Assembly (NCBI RefSeq): GCF_016909015.1
Contig: NZ_JAFBFA010000023.1
Coordinates: 22,096 to 86,095, forward strand
Direction of reading: 5' to 3'
From: Gracilibacillus alcaliphilus
Lineage (GTDB): Bacteria; Bacillota; Bacilli; Bacillales; Amphibacillaceae
DNA length: 64,000 bases
Every line of letters begins with the position of its first letter. The stretch's first letter is position 1. This document shows, one piece after another, positions 26,424-34,258 of this stretch. The notes beneath the pieces are model-generated. The model worked only from the letters and a program-made list of their open reading frames with translations, was not told the DNA's origin and did no database searches. Position numbers and translations under genes: made by a program.

Positions 26424-28005
26424 TTTGTTAATTGTTGATGATGAACCGATCATTGCAGACAGTATCCAGCTTTTGTTTGATAGTTTGGAAGAGCCTAAGC
26501 TAAATATTTTTACCAGTTATAATGCTTATGAGGCACTAGAACTTATGAATGAGAATGATATTGACATTGTGCTATCTGATATCAGAATGCCAGGAATGGA
26601 CGGAATAGAACTCCAAAAGGAAATTTATAAACACTGGAAAAATTGCAAAATGATTTTCTTAACGGGTTTTAATGATTTTAATTATATACAGACAATCATT
26701 CGAAACGGTGGAAGTATTGATTATATTTTGAAAAATGAAGATGATGAAGAAATTATCCATGCTGTACGAAAGGCTGTTGCTAAAATTGAGGACGAAAGAC
26801 AACAGGAACAATTATTACTTAAAAGTCAAGCAAAGATAAAAACGGCCTTACCTGTCATGCAGAAGGAATATCTTGTGGAATTAATTCACAATCAAGATCT
26901 AGCTGCAGAACAAGAAAAATTGTCAGAGTTGGAAATTTCCCTTGATCCCGATCAGGATTTAATCATGGTATTAGGCCGGATAGGCTTTACTAAGAATAAC
27001 CAACCAGCTGTCGAAAAATATCTTGCTGTTTTACAACAGTTATTTACGGATGGTGCAGACCAATTGATGCAGCTTGCTACTATTTCTTATGATAAGCGCA
27101 GAATTATGCTGCTTATCCAGCCATTATTATCTCACAGTTGGTCAAAAGTAGCAGAAACAACGGCTTCGAAAGTCGAGGTAGCACAAAATCAAATGAAGAA
27201 ACAGTATAGTATACCCATCTCTTTTTCTTATACTGTTCATCCCTTTCCCTGGCAGCTTATTGGTGAGTCTTTCTATCGGTTAAACATGATGATAGCTAGA
27301 GAAAGGGGTAGCAAGAAGGAAGTAATGGTACAAGATCGGGATCAGGCCAACGTTGATGTGTGCCGGCAATTAAACGTGAATGATCTGCTGCAATTGGAGG
27401 GTTATTTAGAATTAGGCGAGAAGCAATCTTTCCATCAACTGTTTTTTTCCTTATATCGCCAAGCTGAGAAAGATGGAAACAGGTCCTTATATGAACTCCT
27501 AACAGCCCTGACCAATATTATCCTCCAATACCTTAGTAAACATAATTTATATTCGAGTCTGCAGATTGATGTAGATGAGGTAATGGATCATACCCATCCT
27601 GTCAATCGATCGTTTGATCAGGCATTTCATTATCTTGTTGATTTAAGTGAAGTGATTTTTAGTAACCGAGAAAAAATGTATGAGGATTCTTATATACAGA
27701 TGATTGTTCAATTACAAAATTATATTCGTCATCATCTAAATGAGGATTTATCGCTGACCAAGCTTGCTGAGCTTGTCCATCACAGTCCAACATATCTATC
27801 TAAATTATATAAAAGGAAGACAGGCCAATTATTATCAAGCTATATTGCAGAACAACGTATGGCATTAGGAAAAGAATTATTAATAACTACTAACCATAAA
27901 ATCCATGAAATTGCTACTTTGATTGGTTATGCCCCACCTTACTTTATTCGCCATTTTAAAAAAATGTACGGTGTTACACCCCAGCAATTTAGAGAGAAGA
28001 TATAG
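26416..28005 (+). CDS. YesN-type response regulator with AraC DNA-binding domain
   Basis: A 529-residue partner of the preceding kinase. The receiver domain (1-120) has Asp8/Asp9, the phospho-acceptor Asp55 in LSDIRMPGMDG, and Thr/Lys in the later strands. A long middle region is followed by an AraC double helix-turn-helix (about 430-525; LTKLAELVHHSPTYLSKLYK and HFKKMYGVTPQQFREK). ATG 26416 is chosen over ATG 26410 because AAGGAG at 26401 is 9 bases from it. Likely target: the importer and glycosidase genes beginning at 28479. Confidence 0.92.
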   Translation: MYNLLIVDDEPIIADSIQLLFDSLEEPKLNIFTSYNAYEALELMNENDIDIVLSDIRMPGMDGIELQKEIYKHWKNCKMIFLTGFNDFNYIQTIIRNGGSIDYILKNEDDEEIIHAVRKAVAKIEDERQQEQLLLKSQAKIKTALPVMQKEYLVELIHNQDLAAEQEKLSELEISLDPDQDLIMVLGRIGFTKNNQPAVEKYLAVLQQLFTDGADQLMQLATISYDKRRIMLLIQPLLSHSWSKVAETTASKVEVAQNQMKKQYSIPISFSYTVHPFPWQLIGESFYRLNMMIARERGSKKEVMVQDRDQANVDVCRQLNVNDLLQLEGYLELGEKQSFHQLFFSLYRQAEKDGNRSLYELLTALTNIILQYLSKHNLYSSLQIDVDEVMDHTHPVNRSFDQAFHYLVDLSEVIFSNREKMYEDSYIQMIVQLQNYIRHHLNEDLSLTKLAELVHHSPTYLSKLYKRKTGQLLSSYIAEQRMALGKELLITTNHKIHEIATLIGYAPPYFIRHFKKMYGVTPQQFREKI

Positions 28006-28433
28006 TTATTTATTAACTCAACCTTCGGAGTGATCTAAGCTTGATCCGTTCCGAAAGTTGAGTTATTCATACATAGAAAGAAGTTAACGTGAGAAAAAAG
28101 TAATCATCTTTTCCGCATTTCATTAAAAAAGAAATTTTACCCTGGTGCAACCATCCGTAAGACCTCGCTGATGGCGGTCTCACTTTATGCTGATTTTGCC
28201 TCCCATTCTTCTGCACAAACGGCATGTCCCAAAGACGGATATTTTCCTCTAATGGCTGAATCTAACGATCATCATTCATCTTATTGTTCAAATTCTGACT
28301 GGCTACTATACTTTTGTCTTGTCTTCCATATTCATGAACTCTGCAATTTTGCAATTGAAAAAGGACAACAAAAGTCCATAAAAAACAAAATAGTCTTATA
28401 GATTAATTTAGAAAAAGTAAGATAATAAGATAA
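28006..28433. other. spacer with a hairpin and a short shared repeat
   Basis: A long hairpin at 28015-28064 (AACTCAAC / GTTGAGTT with inner TTCGGA / TCCGAA) closes the two-component unit but lacks a T-run. At about 28149-28192 there is CAACCATCCGTAAGACCTC, a small stem, and TCACTTTATGCT; the same two strings occur at 34074-34157 and the second also near 55763. The reading frame 28171-28401 is not supported. Confidence 0.5.
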
Positions 28434-28449
28434 AGAGAGCGCTTTCTTT
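28434..28449. promoter_or_regulatory. cre-like site before the Lpl-type importer
   Basis: AGAGAGCGCTTTCTTT fits the near-palindromic catabolite-response element bound by CcpA (AAGCGCTTT core). It lies 30 bases before the lipoprotein start, near where a promoter would be, so it would give carbon-source repression of the importer. Confidence 0.55.
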
Positions 28450-28478
28450 TTAATTATGAAATAAGGGGGAAGATAGTT

Positions 28479-30137
28479 TTGACTAAACTGACGAAATTGT
28501 TTCTTATCCTGTTGTTTGGGTGCCTATTTATCGTTATAACTGCTTGTTCGAATTCTGATACTACAATTGATGATAACAGTAGCAGTGAGAAAGATAAGGA
28601 GCCATTTGGTAAGTATGATCCAGCTATTGATGTCTCATTCGTTAGATCCATCGATTCTACGTTAGATTTGGCTTTGGTTGATGGGGAAACAATCGAAGAT
28701 AACGTCTGGTTAGATTATTATCGTGATGAATTAGGGATAAACGTTACCTATGATTGGACGGCTTCAGCAGGAGATCAATTTGATCAAAAAATGAACGTAT
28801 CATTAGCTTCTGGTGATATCCCTGATTTTGTTTCTGTCAATGCGACACAATTAAATCAATTAGTAAAAGCAGACATGATTATGGAACTAACGGACCTTTA
28901 TGAAGACTATGTAGCCCCATTTGCAAAGGAAGTATTAGAATCAGATGGTTCAGGTCCATTTGATGCGGCAACTATCGATGGGCAACTATGGGGGTTACCA
29001 AATATGAGCTCTTCCATAGATGGCGCAGAATTTGTCTGGGTACGTACAGACTGGCTGGAAAAGCTGGGACTGCCTGAGCCAAAAACAATGGATGATTTAT
29101 TAGCTATTTCGGAAGCATTTACAACACAGGATCCAGATGGAAATGGAAAGGATGATACGACAGGACTCGCTGTTACCAAAGATTTATGGGATGGTTATGC
29201 AGGTCTTAAAGGATTCTTTAATGGTTTCCACGCTTATCCGAATATTTGGATAAAAGATGCATCAGGAGAAATAGTTTATGGATCGATTCAGCCTGAAGTC
29301 AAAGAAGCATTACAAACATTACAAGATATGTTTGGTTCGGGACAGATTGATAGGGAATTTGGTGTCAAACCAGGTGACAAAGTCGCTGAGGATCCAGCAG
29401 CAGGCCGAAATGGCTTACACTTTGGTCAGCAGTGGACATCGCTTTGGCCATTACAAGCCAATCGTGACAATGATCCAAATGCTCAATGGAAGGCTTACCC
29501 GCTTGTATCAGTTGATGATCAGCCGGCAAGGCCGCAAATCACTTTAGGTACCACTTCATGGTGGGTAGTAAGAAAAGATGTAGAGCATGAAGAAGCTATA
29601 GTGAAGATGTTTAACGGCTTTATTGAGAAAAATTGGGGAGAAACAGCAGAATTTGATAAATACTATATGCCAGACGGAGCAGAGGGGACATGGAAGCTAT
29701 CTCCGCCAACACCGTCTCCTCCGAATAAAAACTTAGATGCCTTTTTAGCTATTCGTGAAGCCGTTGGGAATGACACAACAGATCAATTAGAAGGTGAAGC
29801 TAAAGTAATTAATGGTCGTGTGAGTGCATTTGAAGATGGTGATGACAGTCTTTGGGGGTGGGAACGTATTTATGGTCCTGAAGAGGGTGTTTTTGGAATC
29901 ATGGATGAATATGTAAACCAGGACTTATTTATGAGAGATGAATTTAATGGTGCACCAACGCCAACAATGGCTGAGAAAAACGCCACTTTAGAACAGCTGC
30001 AGAATGAAGTATTTACAAAAATCATCCTAGGAGACGCAGATATCGATGAATTTGATAAATTCGTGGAAGACTGGAAAAGTCTTGGCGGTGAGCAGATTAC
30101 TCAAGAAGTTAATGAGTGGTATCAAAATGTGAACTAA
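28479..30137 (+). CDS. LplA/YtcQ-type solute-binding lipoprotein
   Basis: A 552-residue lipoprotein (box VITA-C, about Cys23) of the family-1 sugar-binding group. It has an Asp/Ser-rich linker after the Cys and then the two-lobed fold (SGDIPDFVSVNATQLNQLV near 110-128; GLPNMSSSIDGAEFVWVRTDW near 172-192). Long binding proteins of this type serve complex oligosaccharides, and their importers usually share the general ATPase MsmX, which would explain why no ATPase gene lies here. The start is TTG 28479 behind AAGGGGGAAG. A hairpin follows the stop and probably protects the upstream mRNA. Confidence 0.92.
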   Translation: MTKLTKLFLILLFGCLFIVITACSNSDTTIDDNSSSEKDKEPFGKYDPAIDVSFVRSIDSTLDLALVDGETIEDNVWLDYYRDELGINVTYDWTASAGDQFDQKMNVSLASGDIPDFVSVNATQLNQLVKADMIMELTDLYEDYVAPFAKEVLESDGSGPFDAATIDGQLWGLPNMSSSIDGAEFVWVRTDWLEKLGLPEPKTMDDLLAISEAFTTQDPDGNGKDDTTGLAVTKDLWDGYAGLKGFFNGFHAYPNIWIKDASGEIVYGSIQPEVKEALQTLQDMFGSGQIDREFGVKPGDKVAEDPAAGRNGLHFGQQWTSLWPLQANRDNDPNAQWKAYPLVSVDDQPARPQITLGTTSWWVVRKDVEHEEAIVKMFNGFIEKNWGETAEFDKYYMPDGAEGTWKLSPPTPSPPNKNLDAFLAIREAVGNDTTDQLEGEAKVINGRVSAFEDGDDSLWGWERIYGPEEGVFGIMDEYVNQDLFMRDEFNGAPTPTMAEKNATLEQLQNEVFTKIILGDADIDEFDKFVEDWKSLGGEQITQEVNEWYQNVN

Positions 30138-30148
30138 TTGAATGCAGA

Positions 30149-30188
30149 GATAGAGGAAAGTGTGGAAATATCTACACTTTCCTCTATC
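30149..30188 (+). promoter_or_regulatory. perfect 15-bp hairpin between lipoprotein and permease genes
   Basis: GATAGAGGAAAGTGT (30149-30163) and its exact complement (30174-30188) enclose a 10-base loop. The ribosome site of the permease starts 2 bases later. No T-run follows, so it fits an mRNA-stabilising or expression-reducing stem that raises binding protein over permease rather than a full terminator. Confidence 0.6.
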
Positions 30189-30205
30189 CAAAGGGGGGAG
30201 ATTTC

Positions 30206-31096
30206 TTGAGGAGTTCACAATTACCTTTATATCTCATGGTAATACCTGGTGTTTTATTAGTTCTAATATTTTCTTATGGCCCCATGTTAGGTATTGTCAT
30301 TGCATTTCAAAATTTTATTCCGGCAAAAGGGCTGCTTGGGGACCAAGAATGGATTGGGCTGGATAACTTCCTATATGTACTCGAATTACCAAATGCGTTC
30401 CGGGTATTGTGGAATACACTATATATTGCTATTTTGAAAATTATTTTTGGACTAATTGTTCCCATTGCCGTAGCCATTTTAATTAATGAAGTTCGGGTGA
30501 TGTCATTAAAAAGAACGATTCAGACTACCATCTATTTACCTCACTTTTTATCATGGGTTATTCTTGGTGGAATTTTGATCGATATTTTATCGCCTTCTGA
30601 AGGAATTGTTAATATGATGTTAGGTTGGGTTGGCATTGAACCCATCTTTTTCTTAGGAAATAATAGTTGGTTTCCTATTACTCTAGTCGGATCAGATATT
30701 TGGAAGGAGTTTGGCTTCGGAACCATCGTCTATCTAGCTGCCATTACGGGAATCAACCCGGAACTATATGAAGCTGCAAGGATTGATGGTGCTAATCGCT
30801 GGAAGCAAACGCTTCATATCACACTGCCAGGTATGAGGATGGTTATTGTTCTAATGGCAGTATTGAGTTTAGGCAACATTCTTAATGCAGGTTTTGAGCA
30901 AGTATTTAATCTATATAGTCCACAAGTGTATGAAAGTGGAGATATTATCGATACATTTGTTTATCGAATTGGTTTAATGGAGGCTCAGTATGGTGTTGCA
31001 GCTGCAGTGGGCTTATTTAAGTCAGTAGTATCCTGTATATTAGTTTCGCTAGCCTATTATTTAGCGTATCGATTTGCTGATTATCGCATTTTCTAA
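30206..31096 (+). CDS. ABC sugar permease, LplB/YteP type
   Basis: A 296-residue permease with six spans; the first is at about 8-32 (YLMVIPGVLLVLIFSYGPML). The EAA loop is ELYEAARIDGANRWKQTLHITLP (about 190-212), the ATPase contact. The frame extends to 30116, but TTG 30206 follows AAAGGGGGGAG and gives the standard N-terminus. It pairs with the next permease. Confidence 0.92.
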   Translation: MRSSQLPLYLMVIPGVLLVLIFSYGPMLGIVIAFQNFIPAKGLLGDQEWIGLDNFLYVLELPNAFRVLWNTLYIAILKIIFGLIVPIAVAILINEVRVMSLKRTIQTTIYLPHFLSWVILGGILIDILSPSEGIVNMMLGWVGIEPIFFLGNNSWFPITLVGSDIWKEFGFGTIVYLAAITGINPELYEAARIDGANRWKQTLHITLPGMRMVIVLMAVLSLGNILNAGFEQVFNLYSPQVYESGDIIDTFVYRIGLMEAQYGVAAAVGLFKSVVSCILVSLAYYLAYRFADYRIF

Positions 31097-31109
31097 GGGA
31101 GGGATTAGG

Positions 31110-31985
31110 TTGGAAACAAAAGGATATAAATATTTTACATGGTTTAACAACGTCTTTTTAATCCTGCTCGCTTTAGCGTGTCTTTTTCCGCTTATACATG
31201 TATTAGCCCTTTCATTTAGCTCCAGTTCGGCAGCAGCAGCCGGTGAGGTTATGCTATGGCCAGTCGAATTCACGTTGAGCTCTTATGAATATGTAGCTGC
31301 CAAAAGTGAGTTTTGGCGATCTATGTTTGTTTCCTTTCAACGGATTCTTTTAGGTGGAACGATTAACTTTCTAGTAACTATTCTTTTAGCATATCCCATT
31401 TCAAGAGAACCAAAAGAATTTAAACCGCGGACCTTTTTAGCATGGTTTTTGTTTATGACAATGCTTTTTAATGGTGGTTTGATACCTTGGTACATTGTGA
31501 TTAAAGAGGCTGGGTTATTAGATACGATATGGGCTCTGGTTTTACCAAATGCTGTACCAGTATTTAATGTTATTTTATTAATTAATTTTTTCCGGCAGTT
31601 ACCAAAGGAATTGGATGAAGCAGCATATGTAGATGGTGCTGGACATTGGACGATTTTATGGAAAATCTATATTCCGCTTTCTTTGCCAGTACTTGCGACC
31701 GTTACCTTGTTTTCATTAGTCATGCATTGGAACAGCTGGTTTGATGGATTAATCTTGATGAACAAACCCGATAATTATCCATTACAGAGCTTTTTACAAA
31801 CGGTTATTATTCAACAGGATTTATCAATGATTACATCTGGTGATCTTGAAGGGTTATCAGAAATCTCTGATCGAACGCTAAAGTCTGCCCAAATTTTCCT
31901 CGGGTGTTTGCCTATTTTTTTAGTTTATCCTTTCTTACAGCGTTATTTTGTAAAAGGAATTGTAATTGGGAGTGTCAAAGGATAA
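31110..31985 (+). CDS. ABC sugar permease, LplC/YtcP type
   Basis: A 291-residue second permease. First span FLILLALACLFPLIHVLAL (about 13-31); EAA loop ELDEAAYVDGAGHWTILWKIYIPLS (about 168-192). The start is TTG 31110, 8 bases after AGGGAGG; an upstream in-frame codon at 31074 lies inside the previous gene. Spacing and order are the lplABC pattern. Confidence 0.92.
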   Translation: METKGYKYFTWFNNVFLILLALACLFPLIHVLALSFSSSSAAAAGEVMLWPVEFTLSSYEYVAAKSEFWRSMFVSFQRILLGGTINFLVTILLAYPISREPKEFKPRTFLAWFLFMTMLFNGGLIPWYIVIKEAGLLDTIWALVLPNAVPVFNVILLINFFRQLPKELDEAAYVDGAGHWTILWKIYIPLSLPVLATVTLFSLVMHWNSWFDGLILMNKPDNYPLQSFLQTVIIQQDLSMITSGDLEGLSEISDRTLKSAQIFLGCLPIFLVYPFLQRYFVKGIVIGSVKG

Positions 31986-32055
31986 GCTGCTCTAAAATCA
32001 ACGGAGGATTGTTCTAGCAAGAACTATTAAACATATTACGATGAGGAGAAAAAGT

Positions 32056-33903
32056 ATGTCTTATTTTTATTGGAACGATGATACTCTTTATTATGATGGA
32101 GTGAAAATAGGTTCTATCATGAACAAACCAGATGCCGCTTTTTTATATACAGATAGTGTGGAAGAACTTGATGATGGCGTCTTTATATGGAAAAGAAAGC
32201 TAAGACATGATCAAAAGGATTGGAGTATCCTTCCAAGTCATGAAATGTGTTTTGAAATCGCCTTCCACCCTGTATATCAAATGATTCCAGGTGTAACTTA
32301 TAATGGAAATGGTTGGGGAGAAGGATTAGAACCAAAAGGGTTGGAGTATAAAGGGGAAGCTTGGCAATTTGCTTATCATCGAACAGCAGTACCAGGAGGG
32401 ACGTTTAGTGTAAATGATCAGTATAGTGTTGGCATGTTTGGTCACTATGAGGGGATTGATTTTTCTTGTTCATTACAGCCAAATGAACAAGGAACGAGGC
32501 ATAAGTTAATATGGCCGGAACAAGAACAACCGTTAACCTATGTGAAACGAGATGGCTATGGTGAGCCCTATCGCCATCGTTGGCCTCTAGTAACAGACAA
32601 CGAAACCATTCTGACTGCTGTAATTGTAGCAGATACAGTAGATGGTTCAGCCCCGGCTTGGAAAAAAATGCTTCAAGCTGCATGGAGGTTAAATATCCAT
32701 CCAACAGCAACCACCTTTGATACAGATTGGATTTGGGATGTTGGAATAGCATATGCCAAAAATAGTCTGAGAGTAGAAGAGGGTAAATTTAAAGGATTTT
32801 CTATCGGTGTTCATTGGAATGATAAACAAGAAGAATGGGAACAGGCTAGGAAATATGAAATTGGTTGGTGTGGGCAAAATGCCTCACTTGCTAATTCAAT
32901 GATTTATGATTATATGAAGACGAAAAATAAATCTTCCTTAGAAATAGGTCTATCAACCTTAGATTCATGGGTGGAGCATGCTAGATTACCAAGTGGTATC
33001 GTGTATTGCCATTTTGAAGCAGTTATAGATGGTGACACAACGGCAATTCAGGATGCTTGTAATCTAGGAACAGCTGCACAGCAGTACTTTGAAGCTTATG
33101 AATTATGTCAACAACTTGGAATAGAGAAAACAGCGTACAAAACACTAGCCTTAGAAATAGGTGACTTTACCGTCAGTCAAATGACCACGGACGGAAAGAT
33201 CGGAAAGTCCTGGGATATACATGGGCAGCCATATGATCGAGAAGGAACGGTTGGTGCATTCCTGTTAACACCATTAATTACTGCTTATCAATATACGAAA
33301 AAGGAAAAATACTTAGACACAGCGATTAAGGGCTATGATTATTATATGAGCGGACTAATGGAAACAGGCTACTCCACAGCCGGTGCATTAGATACTTATT
33401 GTATCGATAAAGAATCCGCTATTCCATTATTGGAAACTGGTTTGGCTTTATACAAGTTAACTAACGATGCAAAGTACCTGGAACAGGCAGAATATGCGGC
33501 ATGGTATTTGGCTACCTGGCAGTGGCACCATAAAGTGCATTACCCGAAAAACAGCATATTGCATCAATTAGACTATGATACATTTGGTGGTACAAGTGTT
33601 TCCACTCAACATCATCATATCGATGCCTACGGATTAAAATTTGTTCATGCATGGTTAGAACTTGGTGAATTAACAGGCGATCGTATGTGGAAGGAACGTG
33701 CAAATGCAGTGTGGGATAATGCTGTAATTGGTGTCTCTGATGGGAATTTAGAGATCTTAGGAAAAAAACGATCTGCCGGCAGTCAGGATGAGGGGTTTTT
33801 TCAAACCAAATGGGGCAGTGAATTTAGTGTATCCGAGTGGCTAGTAGCATGGCCAACGGCATTTCGATTAGAAGTGTTACGGCACGGATTTAGGCGCAGT
33901 TAG
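32056..33903 (+). CDS. putative alpha/alpha-toroid glycosidase, uncharacterised family (paralog 1)
   Basis: A 615-residue protein without a signal peptide. The N-terminal third (1-215) looks beta-rich; the rest is helical with regularly spaced aromatic segments, as in six-hairpin glycosidases. Blocks shared with the gene at 34259 include IWDVGIAYAK (about 226), KYEIGWCGQNASLANS (about 265-280), DACNLGTAA (about 333), IDKES-IPLL, AAWYL-TWQWH, YDTFGGT, GSQDE and WLVAWPTAFRLEVLR at the C-terminus. ATG 32056 is used, because the earlier ATG 32041 overlaps the ribosome site GAGGAG. Position behind an oligosaccharide importer implies intracellular cleavage of imported sugar. The exact activity, hydrolase or lyase, is unknown. 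Confidence 0.65.
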   Translation: MSYFYWNDDTLYYDGVKIGSIMNKPDAAFLYTDSVEELDDGVFIWKRKLRHDQKDWSILPSHEMCFEIAFHPVYQMIPGVTYNGNGWGEGLEPKGLEYKGEAWQFAYHRTAVPGGTFSVNDQYSVGMFGHYEGIDFSCSLQPNEQGTRHKLIWPEQEQPLTYVKRDGYGEPYRHRWPLVTDNETILTAVIVADTVDGSAPAWKKMLQAAWRLNIHPTATTFDTDWIWDVGIAYAKNSLRVEEGKFKGFSIGVHWNDKQEEWEQARKYEIGWCGQNASLANSMIYDYMKTKNKSSLEIGLSTLDSWVEHARLPSGIVYCHFEAVIDGDTTAIQDACNLGTAAQQYFEAYELCQQLGIEKTAYKTLALEIGDFTVSQMTTDGKIGKSWDIHGQPYDREGTVGAFLLTPLITAYQYTKKEKYLDTAIKGYDYYMSGLMETGYSTAGALDTYCIDKESAIPLLETGLALYKLTNDAKYLEQAEYAAWYLATWQWHHKVHYPKNSILHQLDYDTFGGTSVSTQHHHIDAYGLKFVHAWLELGELTGDRMWKERANAVWDNAVIGVSDGNLEILGKKRSAGSQDEGFFQTKWGSEFSVSEWLVAWPTAFRLEVLRHGFRRS

Positions 33904-34258
33904 AACTGTTTGTGCAGTGGAACAACTTTTATCGCAGTGTAACTGGCTGTATGCCTCCCACTTCAAGAAATAAGGGAACACGTCATTTCTAAGTGGGAGG
34001 TTCAACAGTCAGTAACGGCCCGATTGGTTCAACTAACGATTCAGTAGGGATGGAAAAACCCCACTGAACGAAGTTTCACTTTATGCTAGACGGAAAATTC
34101 CGAAATGTTTTGCATAGTGTTGATTTTTTAACTCGGTCCAACCATCCGTAAGCCCTCACATCAGGGCTTGGTGGGATTTCAAAGAAGTTAACGGACCGAA
34201 CGCTAATTACCAGATAAGTCTCCCGTTAAATAAAAATGATGTTAAGGAGAAGAGATAC
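33904..34258. repeat. 355-bp spacer rich in stem-loops between the two paralogs
   Basis: Three nested or long stems follow one another: CCTCCCACTT (33954-33963) with AAGTGGGAGG (33991-34000), with further pairing inside (AGAAAT/ATTTCT) and outside (near 33939 and 34003); TTCAGTAGGG with CCCCACTGAA at about 34040-34068; and CGGTCC with GGACCG around AAGCCCT/AGGGCTT at about 34135-34197. Part of the last stem, CAACCATCCGTAAG, also occurs at 28150. No gene is seen. It may be mobile-repeat debris or a structured mRNA leader for the second paralog. Confidence 0.6.

Noticed and set aside
28171..28401. Reading frame of 76 codons in the spacer before the importer
   Set aside because: No ribosome site, low-complexity composition, and it overlaps a hairpin repeat.
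32405..32752. Antisense frame of 115 codons inside the first glycosidase-like gene
   Set aside because: Shadow of a well-supported plus-strand gene.
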